Of a DNA stretch of 64,000 nt, positions 53,420 to 63,227 are shown piece by piece. Numbering within the stretch: the first letter of the stretch is position 1; each line of letters starts with the position of its first letter. The DNA is from Sphingobium sp. Cam5-1. Lineage in GTDB: Bacteria; Pseudomonadota; Alphaproteobacteria; Sphingomonadales; Sphingomonadaceae. The stretch lies in the NCBI RefSeq assembly GCF_015693305.1, contig NZ_CP065138.1:2482001-2546000 (forward strand), written 5' to 3'. The notes below the pieces were generated by a model. The model was not told the DNA's origin. It saw only the letters and a program-made list of their open reading frames with translations, and ran no database searches. The position numbers and the translations under genes are program-made.

Positions 53420-55786
53420 ATGGGAATATATCGAAATATCGACGGAAAAAGCTCCAAGCCATGGTTGCGGGCCAGCCTTTATTCTGGAACGATCCTGTCT
53501 CTTCTTGGTGTCCCAGCCTATGCGGTCGCGGCGGAACAGCCTGCAGGCGCCAATGGAGGCGCGGAAATCATCGTCACCGCCAACAAACGTGAATCGACGA
53601 TCCAGAAAACCCCGATGAGCATTACCGCCGTAACTGGCGAGCAGCTTGAAAATCGCGGCATTTCACGCCTTGAAGATGCGATCCGGACAGTGCCGAGCGT
53701 TACGGTGCGGTCCGCAGGTCCGGGTCAGACGGAACTGTCCATGCGAGGTCTTGCTGCTGCGGGCGGTTCCGCGCCGACCGTGGGCTTCTACCTCGACGAC
53801 ATCGCGCTCACTCCGCCGGTAGGGTCGTGGAGCCGCACCGTCATCGATCCTTCCCTTTATGACCTGGCCCGCGTCGAAGTGCTGCGTGGTCCCCAGGGAA
53901 CGCTCTATGGCGGTGGATCGATGGGCGGCACCATTCGCCTGATCACTAACCAGCCGAAGTTGGATGAATTTGGCGGCTCGGTGTCGCTGGACGGTTCAAT
54001 GACGAAGGGCGGTAGCAAGCCCAATGGCACGCTCAGCGTCGCGCTCAACATCCCGCTGCTCAAGGACAAGGCCGCATTCCGCCTGGCTGCAACGGAAAGC
54101 TATGTCGGCGGCTGGATAGATCGCGTCGTGGTGGATCCGTTCCCGTTCCCGACCGGCAGCGGTTGCGCCCCATTTCAGGGCTGCGACCGTGGCGCGGTTG
54201 AAAATGCTCCCGTGTCCAAGCGCTTCAAGAACGTGAACTGGACGCATACGACCAATGTTCGCGGAACATTGTTAGTCAAGCCGACGGACAACATCACCTC
54301 AACCACCACCGGGCTGATCCAATATACGCGCCAGGGCGGCGCCAATACGTTCGACGTTCCGCCCGGCGAAAAATATATGGCGCACTTCCAGCCATATGAC
54401 ATCGCCGAGCCTTATCGTGACAAGTTCTGGCTGCTCGGCAATTCGACAGCGGTCGACATGAACTTCGCGACGCTGACCTTCGTCACCAGCTACTGGAAGC
54501 GTAATCAGGCGCTGACCCAGGACACGACCGAAGCCTATCAGAACTATTTCAACCTGCCCACATTCCCGACCAATCCCTATGAGATCCAGCTCGGGTGGAA
54601 TGACGTCAACCAGTTTTCGGAAGAAGTCCGCCTGGCGTCCAATGGCAGCGGAAGGTTCAAATGGATCGCAGGCGCTTTTTATGCCAATCTGAAATCCGTA
54701 AACCGCAGCTTCACGCAAGATCCGGCCCTTTGCGGCTTTTCGAACGGTGGCTGCCCGGCAAACCCGGATGGCATCATCTTTGATGCGACCCAGATCTTCA
54801 AGGTCAAGCAATATGCCTTCTTCGGCGAGGCATCTTACAAAATCACGCCGGAACTTACCTTTACGGCAGGCGGGCGCTATTTCCACTTCGACAACTCGCT
54901 GGATCTGACGCAAAACGGCTATTTCACGCCGACGGGTAATCTGGGGATCACGAGGATCACATCGGAAAAGAAGAACCAGGGTTTCACGCCCAAGTTCAAC
55001 CTGTCCTACGAGCCCAGTTCCAACCTCACCCTCTATGCAACTGCGGCTCAGGGTTTCCGGCCTGGGGGCGTCAACCAGACGGTGCCTGTGACGGGACCGG
55101 GATCGTGCTTGCCCGGATTGCAGGCCTTGGGCCTGACTCAGGCGCCTTCGGGATATGATGCCGACAAGATCTGGACCTATGAGGGCGGCGAGAAGTTCCG
55201 GACCAAGGGCGTGACCTTCAACGCCAGCTTCTACTATAATAAATGGTCAGGCATTCAGCAGCTTCTGACGCTGCCCTGCGGCTTTGGCTATACGACGAAT
55301 GCGGGTTCAGCCGCGACCTACGGCCCGGAAGTGGAAGCAAGCTTCCAGCTGACCCCCGAAATCTCGGCACAGGTAAGCGGCACTTACACGCATGCGAAGC
55401 TGACCAGCGTGCTGCCTGGCACCGGCTATTCGGTCGGTCAGCAGATCCTGAATATTCCCAAATATCAGGTCACTGGAGCACTAACCTACAGCCGAACGGT
55501 CATGAACGACGTCCTTCTGACGCTGCGCGCCGAAGATACGCTGGTCGGTCCGGCACAGGATGTGTCCTTCAGCTATTACCGGCTGCCGTCCTACAATCTG
55601 CTCAACCTGCGCATGCAGTTCGAACGGGATAACTGGTCCGCGGCACTATATGTCAACAACGTTACCGACGAACGTGCCCAGATTTCGGCCAATAATACGG
55701 GCATGAGCGTCAACAGCCCCGCGCTGTTCCGCATAGCGACCAACCAACCGCTGACCGTTGGCGTCAACTACAATTATCGTTTCTGA
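53420..55786 (+). CDS. TonB-dependent outer membrane receptor (no signalling domain)
   Basis: 788 residues from the ATG at 53420 (GGGGGAAG upstream; a GTG one codon earlier is possible). Signal peptide (LYSGTILSLLGVPAYAVAA), TonB box EIIVTANKRES near residue 50, plug with VEVLRGPQGTLYGGGSMGGT near residue 153, and a barrel ending VGVNYNYRF with terminal Phe. It has Cys pairs in long extracellular loops (GSGCAPFQGC; CGFSNGGC). The ligand is unknown; the following operon suggests a lactam, cyclic amide or pyroglutamyl compound rather than a siderophore. Confidence 0.93.
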   Translation: MGIYRNIDGKSSKPWLRASLYSGTILSLLGVPAYAVAAEQPAGANGGAEIIVTANKRESTIQKTPMSITAVTGEQLENRGISRLEDAIRTVPSVTVRSAGPGQTELSMRGLAAAGGSAPTVGFYLDDIALTPPVGSWSRTVIDPSLYDLARVEVLRGPQGTLYGGGSMGGTIRLITNQPKLDEFGGSVSLDGSMTKGGSKPNGTLSVALNIPLLKDKAAFRLAATESYVGGWIDRVVVDPFPFPTGSGCAPFQGCDRGAVENAPVSKRFKNVNWTHTTNVRGTLLVKPTDNITSTTTGLIQYTRQGGANTFDVPPGEKYMAHFQPYDIAEPYRDKFWLLGNSTAVDMNFATLTFVTSYWKRNQALTQDTTEAYQNYFNLPTFPTNPYEIQLGWNDVNQFSEEVRLASNGSGRFKWIAGAFYANLKSVNRSFTQDPALCGFSNGGCPANPDGIIFDATQIFKVKQYAFFGEASYKITPELTFTAGGRYFHFDNSLDLTQNGYFTPTGNLGITRITSEKKNQGFTPKFNLSYEPSSNLTLYATAAQGFRPGGVNQTVPVTGPGSCLPGLQALGLTQAPSGYDADKIWTYEGGEKFRTKGVTFNASFYYNKWSGIQQLLTLPCGFGYTTNAGSAATYGPEVEASFQLTPEISAQVSGTYTHAKLTSVLPGTGYSVGQQILNIPKYQVTGALTYSRTVMNDVLLTLRAEDTLVGPAQDVSFSYYRLPSYNLLNLRMQFERDNWSAALYVNNVTDERAQISANNTGMSVNSPALFRIATNQPLTVGVNYNYRF

Positions 55787-55797
55787 TCTCTCCGCCT

Positions 55798-55836
55798 GGG
55801 GATTGGAGCCGTCACTACGTGGCGGTTCCAATCCCC
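55798..55836 (+). terminator. strong hairpin after the receptor gene
   Basis: GGGGATTGGAGCCG pairs with CGGTTCCAATCCCC (one G-T wobble), followed by TCTCTTTC. It may attenuate rather than end transcription, since pxpA starts only 76 bases later and has no evident promoter. This would give more receptor than enzyme. Confidence 0.7.
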
Positions 55837-55911
55837 TCTCTTTCAAGACATGTTGGATCCTGGCCGTGAATCGTCGCACACTATATACCGGGCCTTTGAA
55901 AGCATCACGAC

Positions 55912-56682
55912 ATGGCGACGATTGATCTGAACAGCGACCTGGGAGAAAGTTTCGGCGCATGGCGGATGGGCGATGATGCCGCCATGCTCGCCATCGTTTC
56001 CAGCGCCAACATCGCTTGCGGTTTTCATGCGGGCGACCCGGCGGGCATCCTGTCGGTATTGCGGGAGGCCGCAGCCCGAGGAGTGGCCATAGGCGCGCAC
56101 ATTGCCTATCCCGATCTGGTTGGCTTCGGCAGGCGCAACATGGATCCCAGCAGCGCCGAACTTGTCGCCGACACCATCTATCAGATCGGCGCGCTTCAGG
56201 GCCTGGCCAGCGCGGCAGGTACGCGTGTGCGCTACGTCAAACCGCATGGCGCCCTCTACAACACCATCGCCACCGATGAACGGCAGGCGGTCGATGTCAT
56301 TGCAGGCATCAAGGCGATCGATCCCGGCCTGATCCTGATGGTCGGCGCGGGCGCGTCAGTCGTCGATCAGGCGCGTGATGCGGGCCTTCGGGTCGTACGG
56401 GAAGCCTTCGCCGACCGCGCCTATAATCCTGATGGCAGTCTGGTCAGCCGCCGCTTGCCCGGCGCGGTGCTTCACGACGAGGACGCCATTGCACATCGCG
56501 TCCTGCGGCTGGTGACCGAAGGCCGCATCACCGCCATCGATGGCACGGACATCCGGCTGGAGGCGGAATCGATCTGCATTCACGGAGATACGCCCGCAGC
56601 TGTCGCCATCGCAGCCAAGCTACGCGAAACTCTGACGGCCAATGGTGTCGCCATCAAGCCGTTCGCCCTGAGCGATGGCTAA
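55912..56682 (+). CDS. pxpA: 5-oxoprolinase subunit A (LamB/YcsF family)
   Basis: 256 residues. Starts [20 protein letters not shown], the YcsF signature, followed by [20 protein letters not shown] near residue 38 and [11 protein letters not shown] near residue 107; these build the hydrolase active site. With PxpB and PxpC it opens 5-oxoproline to glutamate using ATP. YcsF homologues also act on other lactams in the LamB-type enzymes. It overlaps the next gene by eight bases. Confidence 0.93.
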   Translation: MATIDLNSDLGESFGAWRMGDDAAMLAIVSSANIACGFHAGDPAGILSVLREAAARGVAIGAHIAYPDLVGFGRRNMDPSSAELVADTIYQIGALQGLASAAGTRVRYVKPHGALYNTIATDERQAVDVIAGIKAIDPGLILMVGAGASVVDQARDAGLRVVREAFADRAYNPDGSLVSRRLPGAVLHDEDAIAHRVLRLVTEGRITAIDGTDIRLEAESICIHGDTPAAVAIAAKLRETLTANGVAIKPFALSDG

Positions 56683-58273
56683 GGCCATGCGTTTCCTTGC
56701 CGCAGGCGGAGAAGCGGTCCTCGTCGAACTGGATGATCTGGACCAGACGCTGGCGCTGCTCGATCGACTGATGGAGAGCAGGCCTCGCGGCGTTCATGAA
56801 ATGGTTCCCGGCGCGCGGACGCTGCTTGTCCGCTTCGATCCTCTGCTGACCGACCGGACGGCCCTCGCGCGAGCGATCGGACAGCTTGACCTGTCCGCAC
56901 ATGCCGCCCGCCAAGGCAAAGCCATTGACCTTCCCATGACCTATGATGGCGAAGATTTGGGCAGCATCGCCGAAATACTGGGCTGGTCGGTGGACGAACT
57001 GGTGCGGCGGCACATGGCCGCCACCTATACGGTCGCCTTCACGGGCTTCGCGCCGGGTTTTGCCTATATGATCAGCGACGACCCGGACATCGACGTGCCG
57101 CGCCGTGCGACCCCCCGGTTGCGCGTGCCCGCTGGAACAGTGGCGCTGGCGGGGAAGTTCGGCGGCATCTATCCGACCGACAGCCCCGGTGGCTGGCAGT
57201 TGCTGGGTACGACGCCGCTTCGGATGTGGGATACGCATCGGGACAAGCCTGCGCTGCTGGCGCCGGGCGACAGGGTGCGGTTCCGCGATATGGCCAAGGG
57301 CAGCAGCGTGACGGTGCCTGATCACGCGTCTGCGCCTGCGCCCAAGCGTCGGGTGACGCAGGGCCTGCGGGTGCGTCGCTGCGATCGCCCCGCTCTCTAT
57401 CAGGACAGGGGGCGGCCGGGCAGGGCCGGTCAGGGAATTTCGGAATCCGGCGCGCTTGACCGCGCTGCCCTTCGCGAAGCCAATATCTGTGTCGGCAACC
57501 CGCCCGGCGCCGCCGCGATCGAGATCAGTTTTGGCGGGTTTGAACTGGAAGCGGATCAGCCAGTCACGATGGCTGTCACCGGGGCTCCATGCCCCTTGGA
57601 AATCCGATCCAGCGGAGGCTGCAGGATCAGCGCGCCCTTCGGTCAGCCTTTCGCTTTGGACGCGGGAGACATCATCAGTATGGGCATCCCCCTCAGCGGG
57701 ATGCGCAGCTATCTGGCCGTTCGTGGCGGTTTCGGCGTAGCCCCGGTGCTCGGTGCTGCGGCATACGATACGCTAGCAAAGGTCGGGCCTGATCCCATAA
57801 GCCAGGGCGACATTCTGGAGCTGGCGAACGCGCCCGCACTGGCGGTGGACGCGCAGCGCCCGCTTGCTCCGACGTTGCCGAGGGCGGGGGACGTGGTGAC
57901 GCTCGATCTGCTGCTAGGCCCGCGCACGGATTGGTTCACCGATGAGGGCGTCGAGACGCTGCTGCGCCAGCCATGGCGAGTGACGCCTGAATCGAGCCGG
58001 GTCGGCCTCAGACTGTCCGGTGAAAAGCCTCTCGAGCGCCGCGATAACAAGGAACTGCCATCCGAAGGCACGGTGCGTGGTTCGGTGCAGGTGCCGCACA
58101 ATGGCCAGCCAGTGCTGTTCCTTGCCGATCATCCATTGACCGGGGGCTATCCCGTCATCGGCGTCGTCGCGCCGCATCATCTGGATCTGGCCGGGCAAAT
58201 TCCGATCGGCGCCATGATCCGTTTCAATTCCATCGCCGTCTTCCAGCCAGCCGCCGAGACCATCGCCTTATGA
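56675..58273 (+). CDS. pxpBC: 5-oxoprolinase subunit B-C fusion (KipI-KipA, carboxyltransferase-like)
   Basis: 532 residues combining two proteins that are separate in Bacillus and E. coli. The PxpB/KipI part (about 1-215) has [14 protein letters not shown] near residue 116, [20 protein letters not shown] near residue 152 and [15 protein letters not shown]. The PxpC/KipA part (about 225-532) has [33 protein letters not shown] near residue 345 and the late PTGGYP-like [11 protein letters not shown]. This module is also the carboxyltransferase of urea amidolyase. Its ATGA overlaps the start of the biotin carboxylase gene. Confidence 0.92.
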   Translation: MAKAMRFLAAGGEAVLVELDDLDQTLALLDRLMESRPRGVHEMVPGARTLLVRFDPLLTDRTALARAIGQLDLSAHAARQGKAIDLPMTYDGEDLGSIAEILGWSVDELVRRHMAATYTVAFTGFAPGFAYMISDDPDIDVPRRATPRLRVPAGTVALAGKFGGIYPTDSPGGWQLLGTTPLRMWDTHRDKPALLAPGDRVRFRDMAKGSSVTVPDHASAPAPKRRVTQGLRVRRCDRPALYQDRGRPGRAGQGISESGALDRAALREANICVGNPPGAAAIEISFGGFELEADQPVTMAVTGAPCPLEIRSSGGCRISAPFGQPFALDAGDIISMGIPLSGMRSYLAVRGGFGVAPVLGAAAYDTLAKVGPDPISQGDILELANAPALAVDAQRPLAPTLPRAGDVVTLDLLLGPRTDWFTDEGVETLLRQPWRVTPESSRVGLRLSGEKPLERRDNKELPSEGTVRGSVQVPHNGQPVLFLADHPLTGGYPVIGVVAPHHLDLAGQIPIGAMIRFNSIAVFQPAAETIAL

Positions 58274-59985
58274 AGAAGCTGCTGATCGCCAACCGTGGCG
58301 AGATCGCCATTCGCATCGCCCGCGCCGCCCGCGATTATGGCGTCGCGTCGGTTGCGATCTATTCCGATGCGGACGCGCTGTCCCTGCATGTGGAGGCGGC
58401 CGACGAAGCCTATGGACTGGGGCCGGGCCGTCCTGCGGACAATTATCTCAACATCGCCAAGATCATCGATGTGGCGCGGAAAGCCGGGGCGGACGCCTTG
58501 CATCCGGGCTATGGCTTTTTGTCGGAACGGGCGGAGTTCGCGCAAGCGGTCATCGACGCCGGGCTGATCTGGGTCGGACCCGCGCCCGATGTCATCACCA
58601 TCCTGGGTGACAAGGTCGAGGCACGCCGGATCGCTGAAAAGGTCGGCGCGCCGCTCGTCCAGGGCTCGGGAGGGTCGCTGGCTTCGGCTGCGGAGGCAGT
58701 GGCCTTCGCCGAGCAATGCGGTCTGCCGATCGCGATCAAGGCGGCGTTTGGCGGCGGCGGGCGCGGCATGAAGGTCGCGCGGCGCATGGACGAGGTGGGC
58801 GAGCTGTTCGATTCCGCAGTGCGCGAGGCAAAGGAGGCGTTCGGCCGGGGCGAATGCTATGCGGAGCAGTTTCTCGACCGCCCCCGCCATGTCGAGGCTC
58901 AGGTCATCGCCGACACGCATGGCAATATCGTCGTGCTGGGCACGCGCGACTGTTCCTTGCAGCGGCGCAACCAGAAGCTGGTCGAAGAAGCGCCCGCGCC
59001 GTTCCTTGAACCCGGCCAGAGAAGCGCCATTCACGATGCGGCGCGCGCCATCTGCAAGGAAGCGGGCTATGTAGGCGCTGGGACCGTTGAGTTCCTGCTA
59101 TCGCCCAATGGGGTTATCTCCTTCCTGGAGGTGAACACCCGGCTTCAGGTCGAACATCCGGTGACGGAAGAAACGACTGGGGTCGATATCGTCGTAGAAC
59201 AATTGCGGGTCGCTGACGGGCTGCCGCTCAGCATCGATGACACGCCCGAACCGCTGTGTCACGCGATCGAGTTCCGCATCAATGCCGAAGATCCGGGCAG
59301 GGGCTTCCTGCCTACCCCCGGCCTGATCACGCGCTTTCGTCCTCCGGCCGGGCCGAATGTGCGCGTGGATGCGGGGGTCGAAACGGGATCGGAGATTCCG
59401 GGTCTGTATGACTCGATGATGGCGAAGCTGATCGTCACCGGCCGCACGCGGCAGGAAGCGTTCGTCCATGCGCGCCGCGCGCTGGCAGAATTCCGTATCG
59501 AAGGTGTCGCGTCCGTTCTGCCGTTTCACCGGGCAGTGGTGGAAGAACCGGCCTTCACAGGTGACGAGGCTTTTGGCGTGTTCACCAACTGGATCGAGAC
59601 GGAGTTTCGCGGCGTCCAGCCTGCCCCCCGCGTCGATCCTGTCGAAGGCGGACTCATTCACAGCTTTATCGAAATCGACGGCAAAAGGCACGCTATCGCC
59701 CTGCCGGCCAGGCTGTTTTCGGGGGTGGGCGCTGCCCCCTCAGAGGCCGGGGATCCATCGGCATCTCCGGCCTCTGAGGGGGCCGTCGTGGCGCCGATCC
59801 CGGGCACGCTCCAGCAATGGCTGGTCGAAGACGGCGCGGACGTGGCCGAGGGCGATCTGATCGCGGTCATGGAAGCCATGAAGATGGAAACCCGCATCAC
59901 CGCGCCTGTCGCCGGACGCATAGGCTTGAAAGCCAAGCCAGGCGACCTGGTCAATCTGGGGGCAGAACTGGCGGTCATCGCCTGA
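58270..59985 (+). CDS. biotin carboxylase fused to biotin carrier domain (AccC-AccB type)
   Basis: 571 residues. Biotin carboxylase (1-450) starts [20 protein letters not shown] and has the Gly-rich ATP loop [17 protein letters not shown] near residue 159, [17 protein letters not shown] near residue 287 and [20 protein letters not shown] near residue 360. A short variable linker (about 480-515), then a biotinyl domain with [11 protein letters not shown] (biotinyl Lys in AMKM). It has no own carboxyltransferase; fused PxpBC, translationally coupled, is the obvious partner, as in urea amidolyase. This suggests a carboxylation step on the substrate, or ATP-dependent ring activation. Confidence 0.92.
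   Translation: MKKLLIANRGEIAIRIARAARDYGVASVAIYSDADALSLHVEAADEAYGLGPGRPADNYLNIAKIIDVARKAGADALHPGYGFLSERAEFAQAVIDAGLIWVGPAPDVITILGDKVEARRIAEKVGAPLVQGSGGSLASAAEAVAFAEQCGLPIAIKAAFGGGGRGMKVARRMDEVGELFDSAVREAKEAFGRGECYAEQFLDRPRHVEAQVIADTHGNIVVLGTRDCSLQRRNQKLVEEAPAPFLEPGQRSAIHDAARAICKEAGYVGAGTVEFLLSPNGVISFLEVNTRLQVEHPVTEETTGVDIVVEQLRVADGLPLSIDDTPEPLCHAIEFRINAEDPGRGFLPTPGLITRFRPPAGPNVRVDAGVETGSEIPGLYDSMMAKLIVTGRTRQEAFVHARRALAEFRIEGVASVLPFHRAVVEEPAFTGDEAFGVFTNWIETEFRGVQPAPRVDPVEGGLIHSFIEIDGKRHAIALPARLFSGVGAAPSEAGDPSASPASEGAVVAPIPGTLQQWLVEDGADVAEGDLIAVMEAMKMETRITAPVAGRIGLKAKPGDLVNLGAELAVIA
59734..59783. repeat. perfect 17-bp inverted repeat inside the biotin carboxylase gene
   Basis: Arms 59734-59750 (GCCCCCTCAGAGGCCGG) and 59767-59783 are perfect complements, with a 16-base centre whose ends can extend the pairing. 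It falls exactly in the linker between the carboxylase and biotinyl domains, encoding Ala/Ser/Pro/Glu-rich sequence, and stays in frame. Confidence 0.85.
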
Positions 59986-60020
59986 ACGCGCCGGACGGCC
60001 ACTGTTGCGTTGGATCATAT

Positions 60021-60036
60021 GGAACATCGATGTTCC
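60021..60036. promoter_or_regulatory. perfect 16-bp palindrome, likely operator
   Basis: GGAACATCGATGTTCC, fully self-complementary, in the 66-bp gap between the carboxylase and oxidoreductase genes and five bases before the ribosome site GGAGGA (60041). A regulator bound here could control the last two genes separately. The form is like GGAAC-N6-GTTCC sites of IclR or similar regulators; no such gene is in the window. Confidence 0.55.
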
Positions 60037-60051
60037 TGACGGAGGACTGAA

Positions 60052-61212
60052 GTGGAAAAATTGAACGTTGCGCTGGTTGGCACGGGCTTCATGGGCAAGG
60101 CGCATTCGATCGCCACCGCCGTGGTGCCGATCCTGTTCGGTTCTCCAGTCGAGATCGAACGCAAGGTCGTCGTGGACATTGACGAGGAACTGGCGCGCAA
60201 CGCTGCCCGCCAATATGGCTTTAGCGAGCATGCGACCGACTGGCGCGAGGTCGTCAGCCGCCCGGATATCGACATTGTAGACATCTGCACGCCCAACGAC
60301 ACGCATGCGCCGATCGCCATCGCCGCTGCAAAGGCTGGCAAGCATGTGTTGTGTGAAAAGCCGATGGCGATGACCGTGGCCGACGCAGAGGAGATGCTGG
60401 CTGCCGCGCGCGCATCGGGCGTTACCACCATGCTGTCCTATAATTACCGCCACACGCCCGCGATCCAGATGGCGCAGCGCCTGATCGAGGAAGGCCGCAT
60501 TGGCGAGATTCACACTTTCCGGGGCCGCTATCTTCAGGATTGGGGCGCGGACCCGGCGACGCCCTTGTCCTGGCGCTTCAACAAGGAAAAGGCCGGCTCG
60601 GGCACGCTGGGCGACATCGGCACCCATGTGATCGACGCGGCGCGGCTGCTGGTGGGTGAATTCTCCTCGGTCAGTTCCATCGTCAAGACCCTGGTGCCGC
60701 AGCGGCCGTTGCCCGCCGGACGCTTCTTCGGCCCGAGCGGCGCGGCATCTGATGAGATGGGCACGGTCGATGTCGATGACGCTGCGCTGACCATGATCCA
60801 CTTCGCCAACGGGGCCTATGGCACGATTGAGGTTACCCGCAACGCCTGGGGCCACCATAATGAACTGGGCTTTGAAATTCATGGGACGAAGGGGTCGATC
60901 GCGTTCAACTATCAGCGCTTGAATGAACTGCGCGTCGCTTTTGCCGACGATCCTGCGGACGCCTTTGGCTATCGCACCATCTACTCCGGGCCGAACCAGC
61001 CCTTTGGCGACAAGCTGTGGCCGGTCGCGGGTATGGGTCAGGGTTATATCGATGTGAAATCGATCGAATGGTATAATTTCCTGAAGGCCATCGCCGAGGG
61101 CAAGCCCGCTTCGCCCAATTTCGCCGACGGCGTCCAGATCGAGCGGATTGCCGACGCGATCCTGAAGTCGGGCGAGACTGGGCAGTGGGAGAATATCGAG
61201 ATCGCTGGATAA
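60052..61212 (+). CDS. Gfo/Idh/MocA family NAD(P)-dependent oxidoreductase
   Basis: 386 residues from a GTG start with GGAGGA six bases upstream. Rossmann start NVALVGTGFMGKAHSIATAV, DICTPNDTHAPIAIAAAKAG near residue 78, the conserved CEKPMAMTVADAEEML near residue 100 (catalytic EKP Lys), and a C-terminal substrate domain with SWRFNKEKAGSGTLGDIGTH near residue 178 (the Asp-x3-His pair). Family members oxidise sugars, inositols and other hydroxy compounds. It suggests the imported compound carries a sugar or polyol part. Substrate unknown. Confidence 0.9.
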   Translation: MEKLNVALVGTGFMGKAHSIATAVVPILFGSPVEIERKVVVDIDEELARNAARQYGFSEHATDWREVVSRPDIDIVDICTPNDTHAPIAIAAAKAGKHVLCEKPMAMTVADAEEMLAAARASGVTTMLSYNYRHTPAIQMAQRLIEEGRIGEIHTFRGRYLQDWGADPATPLSWRFNKEKAGSGTLGDIGTHVIDAARLLVGEFSSVSSIVKTLVPQRPLPAGRFFGPSGAASDEMGTVDVDDAALTMIHFANGAYGTIEVTRNAWGHHNELGFEIHGTKGSIAFNYQRLNELRVAFADDPADAFGYRTIYSGPNQPFGDKLWPVAGMGQGYIDVKSIEWYNFLKAIAEGKPASPNFADGVQIERIADAILKSGETGQWENIEIAG

Positions 61213-61261
61213 AGAGGCGATGCGATTTCGTGAAGGAAATGGCGAATTGAAGGAAGTTTCG

Positions 61262-62167
61262 ATGGGTGAGCAGTTCGATTGGCAAGATACGGGCGTTGAG
61301 GGTTTCGTTCATGGTTTCCAGACCATCGACGGCACCCGCGTCCATTATGTGAGCGGCGGCAAGCCGGATGGCGAGGTGCTGGTGCTGGTCGCCGGTTTCC
61401 CGCAGAGCTGGTACGCCTGGCGCAAGGTGCTGCCGATGCTGGGCAAGCGATACCGGGTGATCGCGCCCGACCTGCCGGGGCAGGGCGATTCCGATCTGCC
61501 GCTCACCGGATGCGACACCGGCAATGTCGCCCGGATCATGCATGGCCTGTTCGAAAAGCTGGGCATCAGCAGCCATTATCTGGTCGCGCACGATATCGGC
61601 GCCTGGGTCGCCTATCCCTATGCGGTGGAATATGGCGAAGCGCTCAAAGGGTTGGTGATCCTGGACACCGGCATTCCGGGCATCAGCCTGCCCGATGCGC
61701 TGCCCTGGGCGGCGAATGTCGCCTGGCGCACCTGGCACGTCGCCTTCCACAATGTGCCTGACCTGCCGGAGATATTCATCGAGGGCAAGGAAAGCATCTA
61801 CATGAACTGGTATCTCAACCGGAAGGCAGCCAATCCGCTGGTCTTTTCGGACGAGGACCGGGCGGAGTATCTGCGCGCTTTCCTGAAGAACGGGCTGAAA
61901 GGCGGCCTGGCCTATTACCGGGCCGTATCACAGTCGGCCGAGCAGAACCGGGCGCTGAGCGCCAAGGGCAAGCTCAACATGCCGGTGCTGGCGGTTCAGG
62001 CCGATCAGGGATCGATGCCCGATCTGGTGGCGGAACTGCGCCAGGTGGCGTCGAATGTGCAGGGCACCGCGATCACGTCTTGCGGGCACTATATCCCCGA
62101 AGAACAGCCCGAGGCGCTGGCTCGCGAACTGGACGATTTCTTCACCGGACTTGCCGCAAAGGCGTGA
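61262..62167 (+). CDS. alpha/beta hydrolase with Asp nucleophile (epoxide hydrolase / haloacetate dehalogenase type)
   Basis: 301 residues from the ATG at 61262 (GGAAG eight bases upstream); an in-frame ATG at 61220 is less likely. AGFPQSWYAWRKVL near residue 44 forms the oxyanion loop, APDLPGQGDSD follows, and LVAHDIGAW places Asp at 111 as the nucleophile. SCGHYIPEEQPEA gives the late His. Asp instead of Ser marks epoxide hydrolases and haloacid dehalogenases, which go through an alkyl-enzyme ester. Last gene of the rightward operon. Confidence 0.87.
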   Translation: MGEQFDWQDTGVEGFVHGFQTIDGTRVHYVSGGKPDGEVLVLVAGFPQSWYAWRKVLPMLGKRYRVIAPDLPGQGDSDLPLTGCDTGNVARIMHGLFEKLGISSHYLVAHDIGAWVAYPYAVEYGEALKGLVILDTGIPGISLPDALPWAANVAWRTWHVAFHNVPDLPEIFIEGKESIYMNWYLNRKAANPLVFSDEDRAEYLRAFLKNGLKGGLAYYRAVSQSAEQNRALSAKGKLNMPVLAVQADQGSMPDLVAELRQVASNVQGTAITSCGHYIPEEQPEALARELDDFFTGLAAKA

Positions 62168-62173
62168 GAAAAG

Positions 62174-62212
62174 GGACCCGTTCCGCCTACCCAGTCAAGG
62201 CGGAACGGGTCC
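62174..62212. terminator. bidirectional terminator hairpin
   Basis: Perfect 15-bp stem GGACCCGTTCCGCCT / AGGCGGAACGGGTCC (62174-62188 and 62198-62212), 9-base loop, between convergent genes; AAAA on the left serves as T run for the leftward transcript. Confidence 0.85.
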
Positions 62213-62218
62213 AACCGG

Positions 62219-63046
62219 TCAGATGGGACCGGGTTCGAAGCGGAAATCGCCGTCCAGCAGGCTTTCGTCCCGAATGTCGGTGACCAGCATGCAGCCGGGA
62301 CTGTGCGTGATCGCGATCGGGGGCCGCGCCTGTGCGATGGCGAGCTGCGGCGTCACGCCGCAAGCCCAGAATACCGGCAATTCACCGTCCGCGACCGGAA
62401 CGCTGTCGCCATAGTCCGGCTGCGTCACATCGATGATGCCGATGCGCGACGGGTCGCCGATATGCACGGGGCTGCCATGCACCTGCGGCATCCGGCTTGT
62501 CACCTCGACCGCGCGAATGGCATCGAGAGCCTGGAACGGGCGCATGGATACCACCAGATTGCCCGAGAAACGTCCGGCTGGTTCGCAGGGGATGTTGGTG
62601 CGGAACATCGGGACATTGCGGTCTAGCGCGATGTGACGGACCTCAAGGCCCGCATCGATCAAAGCGCCTTCGAAAGAGAAAGAGCAGCCGATGAGGAAGC
62701 TGACGAAGTTGTCGCCCCACAGATCGGTGATGTCGTGACTTTCGCCGACCGGTTGCCCGTCCCGCAGGATGCAATATTTGGGGACGTCCGTGCGTATGTC
62801 TATTCCCGGCCCCAATGTCGGAAGTGCGGGATCGCCGGGCTTGCCGACCGCTACCAGCGGGCAGGGCTTTGGATTGGCGAGACAGAATTGCAGGAAATCT
62901 TCCGCCCATGGCTTGGGCAGGATCACGAGGTTCGCCTGGACGAAGCCATGCGCCATGCCTGACGTATGTCCCCGGATCTTCCCCGCTCTAATGTCTGCTC
63001 GAACGTCCGCAGGCGAGCGTGCCGATGCCGGATCCAATGCTGCCAC
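62219..63046 (-). CDS. DUF1445/YcsI-family putative hydro-lyase (D-glutamate cyclase-like)
   Basis: 275 residues from a GTG at 63046 preceded by AAGAAGGGG; no ATG gives a sensible start, and the ATG-initiated frame from 63283 would add 79 residues of non-family sequence. Signatures are [59 protein letters not shown] near residue 115 and late [10 protein letters not shown]. In Bacillus ycsI sits with ycsF-kipI-kipA, and the mammalian relative makes 5-oxo-D-proline from D-glutamate. Here it converges on a pxp operon and shares its control element. Confidence 0.88.
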   Translation of the reverse strand: MAALDPASARSPADVRADIRAGKIRGHTSGMAHGFVQANLVILPKPWAEDFLQFCLANPKPCPLVAVGKPGDPALPTLGPGIDIRTDVPKYCILRDGQPVGESHDITDLWGDNFVSFLIGCSFSFEGALIDAGLEVRHIALDRNVPMFRTNIPCEPAGRFSGNLVVSMRPFQALDAIRAVEVTSRMPQVHGSPVHIGDPSRIGIIDVTQPDYGDSVPVADGELPVFWACGVTPQLAIAQARPPIAITHSPGCMLVTDIRDESLLDGDFRFEPGPI

Positions 63047-63107
63047 TTGCACCCCCTTCTTGAAAATCGATGCTGGCAGTCCATGTGTCACGAAAGGGGG
63101 TGATCCG

Positions 63108-63147
63108 GTCAAATCTCCATATGTGATGAGTTGAGATAGAAAATTCT
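63108..63147 (-). promoter_or_regulatory. conserved 40-bp regulatory element, ycsI-side copy
   Basis: On the minus strand it reads AGAATTTTCTATCTCAACTC and on to GGAGATTTGAC, matching 53220-53259 at 36 of 40 bases in the same orientation relative to the downstream gene. It lies 61 bases upstream of the ycsI start and about 80 bases beyond the LysR stop. Confidence 0.75.
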
Positions 63148-63227
63148 GCTGAAAAGAATTTGAAACAGCGCCAACAATATTCCTATCTGGAATGAGATCG
63201 AAGATTGAACAGACGCCGCTGAGATGG

